Source: Bacillota bacterium (GTDB lineage: Bacteria; Bacillota; Ch66; Ch109). From it: DNA of 58,882 nucleotides. The position numbers and the translations under genes are program-made. Each line of letters begins with the position of its first letter. Positions within the stretch are counted from its first letter, which is position 1. Where the stretch lies: the NCBI GenBank assembly GCA_013178275.1, contig JABLWZ010000026.1:1-58882 (forward strand). Reading direction: 5' to 3'. The notes under the pieces are model-generated. The model saw nothing but the letters and a program-made list of their open reading frames with translations. It was not told the origin of the DNA and did no database searches. Below, in pieces: positions 40,612 to 50,331 of the stretch.

Positions 40612-40728
40612 ATCGTATGGTTGAATTTTGGAAAATTAAAATACTCGATTGTGTGCGTCCACCTCCCGCTGGAACCATACCCCTCCTTTCCCCAGCAACT
40701 ATTTTATTGCTGGGTATATTTTTTTAAG
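40612..40728 (+). promoter_or_regulatory. metY leader RNA with terminator
   Basis: The leader starts with GTATGGTT (40615-40622), which pairs with AACCATAC (40673-40680) to close a P1-like stem. Within it AATTTT-GG-AAAATT (40624-40637) forms a hairpin. A terminator follows: CCCAGCAA/TTGCTGGG (40692-40715) and TATATTTTTTT. This is the layout of a riboswitch-type attenuator, but it does not fit the SAM or T-box consensus. Its relation to the hairpin motif before metK is unclear. Confidence 0.6.
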
Positions 40729-40781
40729 AAAGCAGGACGGTTATTCATGCATTATTACACTGTCGGATTGGAGGAAGGAAA

Positions 40782-42083
40782 ATGAATGAGCGTAGCGGAC
40801 GTAAATTCGGGTTCGAGACTCGTATGCTGCACGCCGGACACATCCCCGACGCTATTGTCGGCGCGCGGGCCGTACCTATCTACCAGACTACTTCTTATGT
40901 CTTCAACGACGCCGACTACGCGGCCCAGCTGTTCGAGCTGAAGCAGTACGGCAACATCTACACCCGCATCAGCAATCCCACCACGGCGGTTCTGGAAGAA
41001 CGGATCGCCTCACTCGAGAACGGGACTGGCGCGGTGGCGGTGGCGAGCGGGATGGCCGCCCAGTTTCTGACCTTCATGACCCTGCTGTCGCCGGGGGACG
41101 AGGTAGTGGCGTCCGCGCACCTGTACGGCGGGTCGGTAACCCAGATGACGCATACCTTCAAGAAGCTCTCGATCGATGTACGGTTTGTAGATCCCTCTGA
41201 TTTGAGCAGCTGGGAAGCGGCCATAACTCCCAGGACGCGCGCGCTCTATGGCGAGATCATCGGCAATCCGCGGGGAAGCATCCTCGACCTCGAACCCCTG
41301 GCTGGTATCGCTGCCGCGAAAAGGATTCCGCTCATAGTAGACAGCACATTTGCCACCCCCTATCTCTGCCGGCCGATCGACTGGGGAGCGGCTATCGTCG
41401 TCCACTCCGCCACTAAATTCATCGGCGGGCACGGCAACAGTATCGGTGGGGTGGTCATAGATTCCGGGACCTTCGACTACAGCCGGTTCCCCACGATCAC
41501 CGACCCGTCGCCTTCCTATCATAACCTGCGTTTCTACGATACGTTCGGCCATTACGGGTTTTTAATGAAGGTCCGCACAGAAACCCTCCGTGATACCGGC
41601 GCCTGCATCTCACCTGCCAACTCGTTTCTGCTGCTGCAGGGCCTGGACACCCTTTCGATACGGATGGAGCGTCATGTGGCTAACGCGCGGGCGGTGGCGG
41701 AGTTCCTGCAGCAGCACCCGGCGGTGGCCTCGGTGGCTTACGCCGGCCTGCCGGACCACCCGGATCACGGTCTGGCCAAAAAGTACCTGCCCCAGGGGCC
41801 AGGCGCGGTGTTTTCCTTCGACCTCAAGGCCGGCTCGGCCGATCCCCGTGAAGCTGGAAGAAAGTTTATCGAATCGCTGCAGCTGTTCTCTCACCTGGCG
41901 AATGTGGGAGACGCCCGCAGCCTGGTGATTCACCCCGCCTCGACCACCCATCAGCAGCTTTCTGATGAGGAACTGCGGGCGGGCGGGGTAAGCCCGGAGA
42001 TGATTCGACTGTCGATTGGATTAGAAACAAAGGAGGACCTGCTATGGGATTTGGATCAGGCGCTTCATGCAGCATTAACCTGA
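40782..42083 (+). CDS. metY: O-acetylhomoserine sulfhydrylase
   Basis: A 433-residue PLP enzyme of the Cys/Met metabolism family. YQTTSYVF, YTRISNPTTAVLEERIASLENG, ASGMAAQFLTFM, STFATPYLCRPIDWGA and VHSATKFIGGHGNSIGG hold the substrate and PLP-Lys sites. Its length (about 430) fits the sulfhydrylase rather than cystathionine enzymes (about 390). It can combine O-acetylhomoserine with sulfide to give homocysteine or with methanethiol to give methionine directly, which matters for the methylthio salvage model. ATG follows GGAGGAAGG. The leader carries a terminator. Confidence 0.92.
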   Translation: MNERSGRKFGFETRMLHAGHIPDAIVGARAVPIYQTTSYVFNDADYAAQLFELKQYGNIYTRISNPTTAVLEERIASLENGTGAVAVASGMAAQFLTFMTLLSPGDEVVASAHLYGGSVTQMTHTFKKLSIDVRFVDPSDLSSWEAAITPRTRALYGEIIGNPRGSILDLEPLAGIAAAKRIPLIVDSTFATPYLCRPIDWGAAIVVHSATKFIGGHGNSIGGVVIDSGTFDYSRFPTITDPSPSYHNLRFYDTFGHYGFLMKVRTETLRDTGACISPANSFLLLQGLDTLSIRMERHVANARAVAEFLQQHPAVASVAYAGLPDHPDHGLAKKYLPQGPGAVFSFDLKAGSADPREAGRKFIESLQLFSHLANVGDARSLVIHPASTTHQQLSDEELRAGGVSPEMIRLSIGLETKEDLLWDLDQALHAALT

Positions 42084-42583
42084 ACACCACGCTTACCCCC
42101 GAACAAAGGGAGCGGTATCAGAACCCGGGGGTGATTCAAAAACTGCTCGACACCGCGAGGACGATCGCGATCGTGGGGCTCTCGGCCGACCGCCAGAAGG
42201 CCAGCTTCTTCGTGGCTTCTTACCTGAAATACGAAGGGTACCGGATCATCCCGATCAACCCGCGCGGGACCGATGTACTGGATGAAAAATGCTATCCCGA
42301 CCTCCTCAGCATCCCTGAAAAGGTGGATATAGTGGATGTCTTCCGCCCCGCCCACGAGGTGCCCGAAATCGTCGAGCAGTCCATCGCTATCGGAGCGCAG
42401 GCTGTATGGATGCAGCTTCGGATAATAGACTTCGCGGCAGCGGAAAAGGCGGAGCAGGCCGGGCTCATGGTCGTGATGGACAAGTGCGTGAAGATGGAAC
42501 ACGGTCGTTTCGGCGGGAGCCTGCACTGGGCCGGGATGAACACGGAGATCATTTCCGCCCGCAAGGAGCGGAGATGGAGATAG
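42044..42583 (+). CDS. CoA-binding domain protein (YccU-like)
   Basis: A 179-residue Rossmann-fold CoA-binding protein. RTIAIVGLSADRQKASFFVASYLKYEGYRIIPINP is the nucleotide strand pair, followed by VDIVDVFRPAHEVPEIVE and AVWMQLRIID. The C-terminal segment DKCVKMEH is the usual YccU Cys-containing tail. The ATG is preceded by AAGGAGG inside the end of metY, with a 40-nt overlap, so the two genes are coupled. Such proteins often accompany sulfur and acyl-CoA genes; a regulatory or acyl-CoA role is unproven. Confidence 0.85.
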   Translation: MGFGSGASCSINLNTTLTPEQRERYQNPGVIQKLLDTARTIAIVGLSADRQKASFFVASYLKYEGYRIIPINPRGTDVLDEKCYPDLLSIPEKVDIVDVFRPAHEVPEIVEQSIAIGAQAVWMQLRIIDFAAAEKAEQAGLMVVMDKCVKMEHGRFGGSLHWAGMNTEIISARKERRWR

Positions 42584-42625
42584 GCTTACTTTCTGGCGAC
42601 ATTAAAGCTTTATCCAGGGGGAGCA

Positions 42626-43429
42626 ATGAACCTGCAAAAAATTGAACGGATCAAAGGATTGATCAGCGGCCTGGGAAGCGTAGTGGTGGCTCTCTCCGGG
42701 GGGGTCGATAGCTCTGTCATGCTGAGGCTTTCGATAGAAGCGCTTGGAACCGCGAAGGTTTTGGCCGCCACCTATCGATCAGAAATTTCCCCGACTGATG
42801 AGATTAATCTGGCAGCCCAGATAGCTGATTATTGTGGCGTAAGGCACGAGATAGTACCTGTCTCCGACCTCGAATCCGCAAAATTCGCTGCTAATCCGCC
42901 CGATCGCTGCTACTTTTGTAAATTCAACTCGTTTACCAAACTGAAAAAACTGGCCGAAGAAAATGGATTTAACGCGGTAGTGGACGGGACAAATAAATCC
43001 GATACCGGTGACCATCGACCAGGAATCAAGGCTCTCCGTGAACTGGGGGTAAAAAGCCCGTTAATGGAGTGTGACTTTACCAAGGAAGAGATTCGCGAAT
43101 TAGCCGTTGAATTCAAGCTTCCCAATTGGAATCGTCCCTCCAACGCGTGTCTGGCGTCCCGCTTCCCCTATGGAACCCCTATCAGTTTGGACAATGTAGC
43201 CAAAGTAGCCGGGGGAGAAGCGCTCCTCCGCTCAATGGGGTTTACTCAGTTTAGGCTGAGGCATCACGGGAGTATAGCGCGTATCGAGATAAACACTGAT
43301 GAATTCTTCATTTTAATGGATCAACAAAAACGAGAGCTGCTGGTCGATAATCTAAGAGCTTTGGGGTATGTTTTCGTAACTGTTGACCTTGGCGGGTACC
43401 GTACCGGTAGTTTAAACGAACTCTTATAA
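42626..43429 (+). CDS. larE: LarE, ATP-dependent sulfur transferase (three-Cys type)
   Basis: A 267-residue PP-loop enzyme. VVALSGGVDSSVMLRL is the PP-loop, and DGTNKSDTGDHRPG the LarE signature. Three cysteines, DRCYFCKF and SNACLASRFPYG, match the [4Fe-4S]-type LarE (as in Thermotoga) rather than the sacrificial single-Cys type. LarE makes the thiocarboxylates of the nickel-pincer cofactor of lactate racemase; no larA, larB or larC is visible here, so another sulfur acceptor is possible. It follows metY and the CoA-binding protein on the same strand. Confidence 0.87.
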   Translation: MNLQKIERIKGLISGLGSVVVALSGGVDSSVMLRLSIEALGTAKVLAATYRSEISPTDEINLAAQIADYCGVRHEIVPVSDLESAKFAANPPDRCYFCKFNSFTKLKKLAEENGFNAVVDGTNKSDTGDHRPGIKALRELGVKSPLMECDFTKEEIRELAVEFKLPNWNRPSNACLASRFPYGTPISLDNVAKVAGGEALLRSMGFTQFRLRHHGSIARIEINTDEFFILMDQQKRELLVDNLRALGYVFVTVDLGGYRTGSLNELL

Positions 43430-43460
43430 AACGATTCTTAATATAATCTATTTTTTGATT

Positions 43461-44849
43461 CTACTTTATATCGTACTTTTCCATGCGGTATATAAGGGTA
43501 TAGCGTGAAATCCCCAATAAACGCGCTGCCTTGGTCTGATTCCCTTCCGACCGGTCAAGCGCCTGCTGAATAAGGTTCTTTTCCACCGACTCCAGATTCA
43601 GTCCTTCGTCTGGAAGCCTGAATAAGGTATCGTTACCACTGCCGGTCTTGTCTTTGGCATTAACAAGTTCCTGGCTGTTTGGCCGCAGGACCTCTATCGG
43701 CAGCAGCTCCGGTACGATCGATCTCCCGGTGCAGAGGATTACGGCGCGTTCCAGCACGTTCTGCAGTTCCCGCACGTTGCCGGGCCAATGGTAGCGGGTA
43801 AGCAGCTCCATCGTTTCCGGCTCAACCTCGATGCCTCCGCGTCCCAGTTCCTGGGCGAACTTCTTCAGGTAATAGTCGACCAGCTTGGGGATGTCGCTCT
43901 TTCTCTCCCGCAGCGGGGGTACCTCGATGGGAAGAACTTTGAGCCGATAGTAGAGGTCTTCCCGGAACCTCCCGCTTTTTACCTCGCTCGCCAGGTCACG
44001 GTTGGTGGCGGCGACAATCCGCGCGTCAACCCTGATGGTCTCCGTCCCCCCGACCCGCTCGAACTCTTTTTCCTGGAGCACCCGCAGCAGCTTGATCTGC
44101 ATGGTGGGAGTGATCTCCCCGATTTCATCAAGGAAGATGGTCCCCTGGTCCGCCCGCTCGAACCTTCCCAATCTACGGGCGACCGCCCCGGTGAAGGCGC
44201 CCTTCTCGTGCCCGAATAGTTCGCTCTCCAGGAGGGTTTCCGGGATAGCCGCGCAGTTGACCTTTATCAGGGGCTGGTCGCTCCGGGGGCTGTTCTGGTG
44301 AATCGCCTGGGCGATCAGCTCTTTCCCGGTGCCGCTCTCCCCGGTGATCAGGACGGTTGCGTTGGTAGGGGCTACCTGCTGCACCAGGCTCAGTACCTTC
44401 CGCATCAAGGGACTGCTGCCGATGATGCCGGCAGGGGTAAACCCCTTCCAGGCCTCTTCACGCCAGAAGCGCACTTCATCTTTCAGCTTTTCTATACCGA
44501 GTGCTTTCCGTACCGAGAGCTTGACCACCTCAATGTCGAACGGCTTGAGGATGAAGTCCACCGCCCCCAGCTTCATAGCCTGCACCGCGTCTTCCACCGT
44601 GCCGTAGCCGGTGATCATTATCACCGGCATTGACGGGTGGTCTTTCCTCAGTCGGGCCAAAAGACCCATCCCGTCCAGTCCCGGCATCTTCAGGTCGCAT
44701 AACATAAGGTCAGGAGCGCCTTCACTCACGATCTTTTCCGCAGCGTCACCGTTGTCCGCGGTTAATATCCGGTGGCCGTCCTTGCCCAGGGCTTTTTCCA
44801 GGGCCCATCTCATGTTCGCGTCATCGTCAACTATCAGCAGCTTCGCCAT
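43461..44849 (-). CDS. NtrC-family sigma-54 response regulator
   Basis: A 462-residue regulator in three parts. Residues 1-115 are a receiver with MLCDLKMPG (phospho-Asp) and ITGYGT and ILKPF. Residues 140-375 form the AAA+ sigma-54 activator: GESGTGKELIAQAIH (Walker A), GAFTGA loop, GTIFLDEIGE and a complete arginine finger. The C-terminus has a Fis-type helix-turn-helix (QTKAARLLGISRYTLIYRM). Its start overlaps the kinase gene. It is the natural activator of the three sigma-54 promoters at 51.2, 52.4 and 58.4 kb. The activating signal is presumably copper or related stress, by inference. Confidence 0.93.
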   Translation of the reverse strand: MAKLLIVDDDANMRWALEKALGKDGHRILTADNGDAAEKIVSEGAPDLMLCDLKMPGLDGMGLLARLRKDHPSMPVIMITGYGTVEDAVQAMKLGAVDFILKPFDIEVVKLSVRKALGIEKLKDEVRFWREEAWKGFTPAGIIGSSPLMRKVLSLVQQVAPTNATVLITGESGTGKELIAQAIHQNSPRSDQPLIKVNCAAIPETLLESELFGHEKGAFTGAVARRLGRFERADQGTIFLDEIGEITPTMQIKLLRVLQEKEFERVGGTETIRVDARIVAATNRDLASEVKSGRFREDLYYRLKVLPIEVPPLRERKSDIPKLVDYYLKKFAQELGRGGIEVEPETMELLTRYHWPGNVRELQNVLERAVILCTGRSIVPELLPIEVLRPNSQELVNAKDKTGSGNDTLFRLPDEGLNLESVEKNLIQQALDRSEGNQTKAARLLGISRYTLIYRMEKYDIK

Positions 44850-45954
44850 CGCTAGACCCTCTCTGTTTTAACTTTGGCAGCCAGATGAAAACCGTGGTCC
44901 CCCTGCCGGGTTCGCTCTCGATCCTGATCTGCCCCCCGTGGTCCCGCACAATGCGGTGGACGATAGCCAGCCCCAGGCCGGTGCCCTTATCCCTGGTTGT
45001 GAAGAAGGGGTCGAAAACCCGGGACAGCATCTCGGGAGGAATCCCCGATCCTTCATCGCTGATCTCTATACTCACCCCGGCAGCAGTGGGATCGTCCTCC
45101 GAGGCGGCCTCCTTCAGGGCGACCTGGATAGTTCCCCCCGCCTTTGACGACTGTACAGCATTAAACACCAGGTTGATTATCGCCTGCTTCAGCTTTTCCC
45201 GATCAGCCACAACCAGTGGCCTCTGCTTCGGAATGATCACTTTTAAGGCGATTCCATGCTGTGCCGCGTACTGCATGGTCAACTGCATCGCCTCGTTAGC
45301 CACTTCGCCGATATCCACCGAGGAAAACTCCATGCGGGAAGGGCGGGAAAAGTCGAGCAGTCCGCTCACCACCTGGTTGGCCCGGTCGACCTCTTTCAGG
45401 ATAATCTTTAAAGAATCCTGAACCGTCCGGTTGTCTCCCGCCTCTTCCCTGGCTATCTGGGCGGCTGCCCCGATTATACCTATCGGATTGCGTATCTCAT
45501 GGGCTACCCCGCTGGCCAGCTGTCCGACCGCGCCAAGCCGGTCGGCCACCCGGACCTCTTCCTCCATCCGTCTCAACTGCTGGAGTTGATCCCTGAGCTG
45601 CTGCTTCTGTTTCTGTTCCAGGCCCGACATCACACCGGTTATCGTACCCACGGCGATGAACAGCAGTATCTCCATCAGCTGATTCACCATCAGGATGCCG
45701 GGAGTCCCCATATACAGCAGCAGGTGCGGAGCGTACATCACGCTGCTGATGATCGACGCGACGAGGCCTCCGCGCAGGCCGTACTTATACGCTGAAAGGA
45801 TGATCGGTAGGTAGTACAAACGGCGAAGGAACTCGTGCACCCCCATCGCGTCCTGTCGAGTAAGGAGATGCATAACCGTAATTGCCAGTATCAGCAGGAT
45901 AATGAGCCAGATCCAGCGGTCGATATTGAATTTTTCGACCAGCCACTTTCTCAT
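44827..45954 (-). CDS. Membrane-bound sensor histidine kinase
   Basis: A 375-residue kinase. The N-terminal 120 residues have four TM helices and almost no extracytoplasmic domain (an intramembrane-sensing layout). A coiled coil (EQKQKQQLRDQLQQLRRMEEEV) leads to the dimerisation domain with the phospho-His in GVAHEIRNPIG, and an ATP-binding domain with NLVFNAVQ, DEGSGIP, FDPFFTTRDKGTGLGLAI. It overlaps the response regulator. A gap of 29 nt separates it from the SafE-cupredoxin gene upstream, so the copper genes and their regulators appear to be co-transcribed. Confidence 0.92.
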   Translation of the reverse strand: MRKWLVEKFNIDRWIWLIILLILAITVMHLLTRQDAMGVHEFLRRLYYLPIILSAYKYGLRGGLVASIISSVMYAPHLLLYMGTPGILMVNQLMEILLFIAVGTITGVMSGLEQKQKQQLRDQLQQLRRMEEEVRVADRLGAVGQLASGVAHEIRNPIGIIGAAAQIAREEAGDNRTVQDSLKIILKEVDRANQVVSGLLDFSRPSRMEFSSVDIGEVANEAMQLTMQYAAQHGIALKVIIPKQRPLVVADREKLKQAIINLVFNAVQSSKAGGTIQVALKEAASEDDPTAAGVSIEISDEGSGIPPEMLSRVFDPFFTTRDKGTGLGLAIVHRIVRDHGGQIRIESEPGRGTTVFIWLPKLKQRGSSDGEAADS

Positions 45955-45983
45955 AGCCTCTCCCCTTACTCACTCATTATAAA

Positions 45984-47804
45984 TCAGCCGCAGCAGCTTT
46001 TCCTAGGTCTTGGTTCGATCTGGCCGATTTCTCTGGCAATCTGCTCCTGGTTGACCTGGTTCAGGTCGTCCACCACTTTAACGTAGCCGTTCAGCATCCC
46101 CATACTGCATTGAAAGCTGAAATCTTTCTCTGGGGTAAACCTGAGTTCGTTGGTTCCCTCTTTCAGTGGGACCTGCTCCTGATAATCCGGGAATACCATC
46201 ACATAGGTACAACTGTTCAGGTTTTCCGCCTCTATCTTCCACACCGTGGGGACTCCTCTCTGTACTACTATTACAGCCGGTGAATAACCGTTTTGGTCGA
46301 CCCTGATCTCTACTTCCTGCTGGCTGCCTTTGACTTTGGCCACCGCCAGCTCATCAACCGGTATCTTGCCATCCTTGAATCTGGGTGGGATAGGGCCGCA
46401 GCAGCCACCGCTCCCTACTCCCCCGGTTCCGCTAACGGTGTTTAATTGATCAAGATCTTCAGGTTTTACCTGTTTTACATCGTCCACCACCAGGAAGTTT
46501 CCGGTGATCATCCCCATCCAGCAGGAATACACCAGTGAGCCTGACTCCTCTGGGGTAAATTCTACCACATTCTCCCCTAGAACGAGTTTCTTGGTTATAT
46601 TCAGCTTGGGTATGGTGATAGGGTTGTTGCACCCGTTCAGGGATTTCGCGTTTATTATCCATCGGACCGGCACCCCTTTCTGCAGTACCTGTACCGACGG
46701 GGTGTAATACTGGTCTACCTCCGTTCGTACTACCTGCACGCCATCCTGGATCTCTGATGACTGTGCGGCACTGGCAGCAGTTAATGCCGTCTGTGGCCTA
46801 AAATCCACTCCCGATAAGGCCAGGCCCCGGCTCAGCATAACCAGTCCCAGGACGCTGACCAGAACCGCGCTGGCCTTCAGCATCCCCCGGGTAAACCTGG
46901 CGCTCAGGAGGGAATTGAGCGCCCCGAAGGTAAACAGCAGGGGTACGGTGCCAAGCGCAAAAGCCAGCATGCTCCCGGCCCCGGCCAGGAAGCTCCCGGC
47001 CCCCAGGGCGTAAAGCTGCATGGCCTGTAAGGGCCCGCACGGCATTAAGCCGTTCAATAACCCGATATAAAAGGGGCGCCTTCCGATCGACAGGCGCGAC
47101 AGCTTTACCCCCAACCAGCCCGGCAGTCGGATGGGTAGCCGACGGGTCCATCGGAAAATCCCCAGCATATTCAAGCCGAGAATGAACATCAGGACTCCCG
47201 AGACTATAGCGACTGCTCCCCGGGCGGTTCCGGAGAAGCTGATGGTCGATCCGAGAGCCCCCGCCAGGCCACCGATCAGGGTATAGGACATGACCCGGCC
47301 GAGGTTGTACTGTAGTCCCGGCCAAAGCTGCCCACCGATTCCCGATTTTTCGTTCCCGTCAGTCTGGGTGGTCTGGGAGATAACGATTCCCCCGCACATG
47401 GCCACGCAGTGCAGGGAAGTCAACAGACCGGCCAGGAAGAGCAGCCCCCACCCCATGCTCTGATCGATCTGGGGGATAAAGTTAAAACCGATGGTGTTCT
47501 TGATTATCAGATAAACCGCTGCCGCGATCACCAGGAATCCAAGCAGCATCCTGGTGTCGCTTCCCTTGCGGGGCGGTTCCGTGGTGGAAGCCTCATAACC
47601 CAGGTTCTCAATAGTTTTAACGATTTTTCTGATATCGGTCTGGTCACCGTAGAATTCTACCTCTACCTGCATCCGCTGATAATCCGCGCTGACCCGGGAT
47701 ACCCCGGGCAGTTTCCGCAGTCCCTTCTCGATCCTTGTTTCACAGGACGTGCAGGTCATGCCGGTAAGGTACAGCTTCTTCGTTACCTTTTTCCCTTCAG
47801 CCAT
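45984..47804 (-). CDS. HMA - SafE/DsbD_2 - two cupredoxin domains, probable copper protein
   Basis: A 606-residue paralogue of the gene at 5672-7192. HMA with GMTCTSC at residues 11-75, SafE-type membrane domain (about 85-330) with TSLHCVAMCGGIVISQT and GLLNGLMPCGPLQAMQL. The C-terminus carries two cupredoxin-like domains: the first with SLNGCN and YSCWMGM, the second with NLNSCT and FQCSMGM. A GCCG (VGSGGCCGP) linker and a terminal SCCG add more cysteines. ATG 47804 follows GGGAGG; codons before it are non-coding. It follows the copA gene by 22 nt. Confidence 0.88.
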   Translation of the reverse strand: MAEGKKVTKKLYLTGMTCTSCETRIEKGLRKLPGVSRVSADYQRMQVEVEFYGDQTDIRKIVKTIENLGYEASTTEPPRKGSDTRMLLGFLVIAAAVYLIIKNTIGFNFIPQIDQSMGWGLLFLAGLLTSLHCVAMCGGIVISQTTQTDGNEKSGIGGQLWPGLQYNLGRVMSYTLIGGLAGALGSTISFSGTARGAVAIVSGVLMFILGLNMLGIFRWTRRLPIRLPGWLGVKLSRLSIGRRPFYIGLLNGLMPCGPLQAMQLYALGAGSFLAGAGSMLAFALGTVPLLFTFGALNSLLSARFTRGMLKASAVLVSVLGLVMLSRGLALSGVDFRPQTALTAASAAQSSEIQDGVQVVRTEVDQYYTPSVQVLQKGVPVRWIINAKSLNGCNNPITIPKLNITKKLVLGENVVEFTPEESGSLVYSCWMGMITGNFLVVDDVKQVKPEDLDQLNTVSGTGGVGSGGCCGPIPPRFKDGKIPVDELAVAKVKGSQQEVEIRVDQNGYSPAVIVVQRGVPTVWKIEAENLNSCTYVMVFPDYQEQVPLKEGTNELRFTPEKDFSFQCSMGMLNGYVKVVDDLNQVNQEQIAREIGQIEPRPRKSCCG

Positions 47805-47826
47805 TTTTCCTCCCTGGTTAATCCCA

Positions 47827-50226
47827 TTACCGCAGCTTAACACTCTTTAAACGGAGGGCGTTGGAGACCACCGAGACCGAACTCATGGCCATCGCCCCTC
47901 CTGCCAGCACCGGGCTCAACAGTCCCGCCGCCGCCACCGGTATCCCGACCACGTTATAGACGAACGCCCAGAACAGGTTCTGCTTGATATTCTTCATGGT
48001 CGCCTTGCTCAATTTGACAGCGGTGGCGATGGTTCTCAGGTCCCCCCGCATCAGCGTGATATCGGCGGCTTCCATCGCCACGTCGGTCCCGGTGCCCATC
48101 GCGATCCCCACGTCAGCGGTAGCCAGCGCGGGAGCGTCATTGATACCGTCGCCGACCATCGCCACGACGCGGCCCTCGTCTTTTAGCCGCTGGACCTCCC
48201 GTGCCTTGTCCTCCGGCAGCACCTCGGCCAGCACGTTATCGATCCCTACCTCCTGAGCGATGGCCTGTGCGGTCCTTCGGTTGTCCCCGGTGATCATCCA
48301 CACCGCGATTCCGATCTCCTTCAGTTCACGGATGGCCTCCGCCGAGTGCTCCTTGACCGTGTCGGCCACGGCGATGGCGGCGGCGATGGAGCCTTCGACC
48401 GACATCAGCACCACGGTCTTGCCCGCTCCCTCTAACCGTTCCAGCGCCGACTGCAGTGGCGCCGCATCGACTCCCCGCTCCTGGAGGAATCGGAGGTTGC
48501 CGATCATTATCGGCTTCGCATCGATGCGGGAGACCACGCCTTTGCCTGGTACCGCCTCGAACTCATCGGGGTCGTCCAGGTGCGTTTCGGGTATCCTCTT
48601 GATGGCCCCCTGTACTATCGCCTGAGCCACCGGGTGCTCGGACACCTTTTCGACCCGTGCGGCCAAGCTGAGCAGTTGCTCTTCCTGTCCCGCGAACCGG
48701 TCCGCGGCGACAACGTCGGTTAACTCGGGCTCACCCTTGGTGATGGTGCCGGTCTTGTCCAAAACCACGGCGTCTATCCGATGCGCCCGCTCCAGGTGCT
48801 CTCCGCCCCGGATGAGGATCCCGTTCTCCGCTCCCCGCCCGGTCCCCACCATGATGGAGGTGGGAGTGGCCAGCCCCATGGCGCAGGGGCAGGCGATCAC
48901 CAGCACCGCGGTGGCGTTTATCAGCGCGTGGGAGAAGTTCCCCGCGTCCACCAGCCAGTACCACACCGCAAAGGTGCCCACCGCGATAGCCACCACCACC
49001 GGTACGAAGTAGCCGGCCACCACATCGGCCAGACGCTGGATAGGCGCCTTGGACCCCTGGGCCTCCTGGACCACCCGGATGATCTGGGCCAGCACGGTGT
49101 CCCGACCAACCCTGGTGGCCTCGATCTTTAGAGACCCGAACTTGTTGATGGTGGCCCCGGCCACCAGGTCCCCGGTCTGCTTGTCTACCGGTACGCTCTC
49201 CCCGGTGAGCATCGACTCGTCTACGGCGGAGTAACCCTCCTTGACCTGACCGTCCACCGGGATGCGCTCACCCGGACGCACGATCACCAGGTCTCCCACC
49301 ATCACCTCGGAGGTGGCGATCTCCATCTCCTGCCCGTCCCTGACCACCCTGGCGGTCTTGGGCTGCAGGCCCATCAGCTTCCTGATCGCCTCCGAGGTCT
49401 TTCCCTTGGCCACGGCCTCCAGGTACTTGCCCAGCAGTATCAGGGTGATCAGTATCGCGCTGACCTCAAAATACAGATGGGCATGCGGCTGTCCGTACCC
49501 GGCTGCCAGGCTGTAAAAGTAGGCGGCGCTGGTACCCAGGGCCACCAGTACGTCCATGTTGGCGCTGCCGCCGCGCAGGGAGCCGAAGGCGCCCCGGTAG
49601 AAAGGCCAGCCGGCCACGAACTGCACCGGGGTGGCCAGGATAACCTGGGTGGCAAACGAGGTCATCCACCCGGGCAAAACCAGTCCCAGGAATCCTCCCA
49701 GCATCATAACCAGGAAAGGGACGCTCAGAACAGCCGAGAAGATCAACCGGCGCTGGCGCTGACGCAGCTCCCGGGCCTCTGTTTCCTGGCTGTCGTCTGA
49801 CCTCGTTTCGTCCAGCTGTTTTGCCGAATAACCTATCTTAAACACCGCCTGGACCAGGTCCCCGACCCCCAACTGGGCCGGCAGGTATTCCACGGTGGCG
49901 GTCTCCGTAGCCAGGTTGACGCTGGCCTTCTCGACCCCGGGGAGTTTATTCAGCCCTTTTTCAACCCGGGCCGCGCAGGCGGCGCAGGTCATACCACCGA
50001 TTTTCAGCTCGACCTTCTGGGCGTCGACAGAGTAGCCCAGTTTTTCTATCTGCTCCACCAGGTCGGAGACCGCCACCGCTTCAGGATTGTATTCGACCGC
50101 CGCCTGCTCCATCGCGAAGTTGACCTGGGCCTTATCAACCCCGGGAACGCGGCTCAACCCTTTTTCGATCCGGGCCGCGCAGGCCGCACAGCTCATCCCT
50201 TTGACCTTGATCTGCACCTTCTGCAC
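47827..50226 (-). CDS. copA: CopA, copper-translocating P-type ATPase
   Basis: A 799-residue P1B-ATPase. Two HMA domains with MSCAAC and MTCAAC (residues 10-60 and 75-140), eight TM helices, the transport motif [10 protein letters not shown], phosphorylation site [14 protein letters not shown] motif SEHPVAQAI, and [13 protein letters not shown]. The CPC with later YN and MSS in helices 7-8 indicates Cu(I) specificity. GTG at 50226 is supported by GAGGGGG upstream. It is downstream of a DUF6803-like gene and upstream of the second SafE protein, and likely exports copper. Confidence 0.95.
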   Translation of the reverse strand: MQKVQIKVKGMSCAACAARIEKGLSRVPGVDKAQVNFAMEQAAVEYNPEAVAVSDLVEQIEKLGYSVDAQKVELKIGGMTCAACAARVEKGLNKLPGVEKASVNLATETATVEYLPAQLGVGDLVQAVFKIGYSAKQLDETRSDDSQETEARELRQRQRRLIFSAVLSVPFLVMMLGGFLGLVLPGWMTSFATQVILATPVQFVAGWPFYRGAFGSLRGGSANMDVLVALGTSAAYFYSLAAGYGQPHAHLYFEVSAILITLILLGKYLEAVAKGKTSEAIRKLMGLQPKTARVVRDGQEMEIATSEVMVGDLVIVRPGERIPVDGQVKEGYSAVDESMLTGESVPVDKQTGDLVAGATINKFGSLKIEATRVGRDTVLAQIIRVVQEAQGSKAPIQRLADVVAGYFVPVVVAIAVGTFAVWYWLVDAGNFSHALINATAVLVIACPCAMGLATPTSIMVGTGRGAENGILIRGGEHLERAHRIDAVVLDKTGTITKGEPELTDVVAADRFAGQEEQLLSLAARVEKVSEHPVAQAIVQGAIKRIPETHLDDPDEFEAVPGKGVVSRIDAKPIMIGNLRFLQERGVDAAPLQSALERLEGAGKTVVLMSVEGSIAAAIAVADTVKEHSAEAIRELKEIGIAVWMITGDNRRTAQAIAQEVGIDNVLAEVLPEDKAREVQRLKDEGRVVAMVGDGINDAPALATADVGIAMGTGTDVAMEAADITLMRGDLRTIATAVKLSKATMKNIKQNLFWAFVYNVVGIPVAAAGLLSPVLAGGAMAMSSVSVVSNALRLKSVKLR

Positions 50227-50331
50227 ACTGTGACCCCCTCAAATAAATCTCACCGTTATAGCTTGCCCCGGGCGGCCCGATTACTCGGAGTCCGCCCTGG
50301 GTTTTTCCTAGCCTTGTAGTGTCCACAACAG

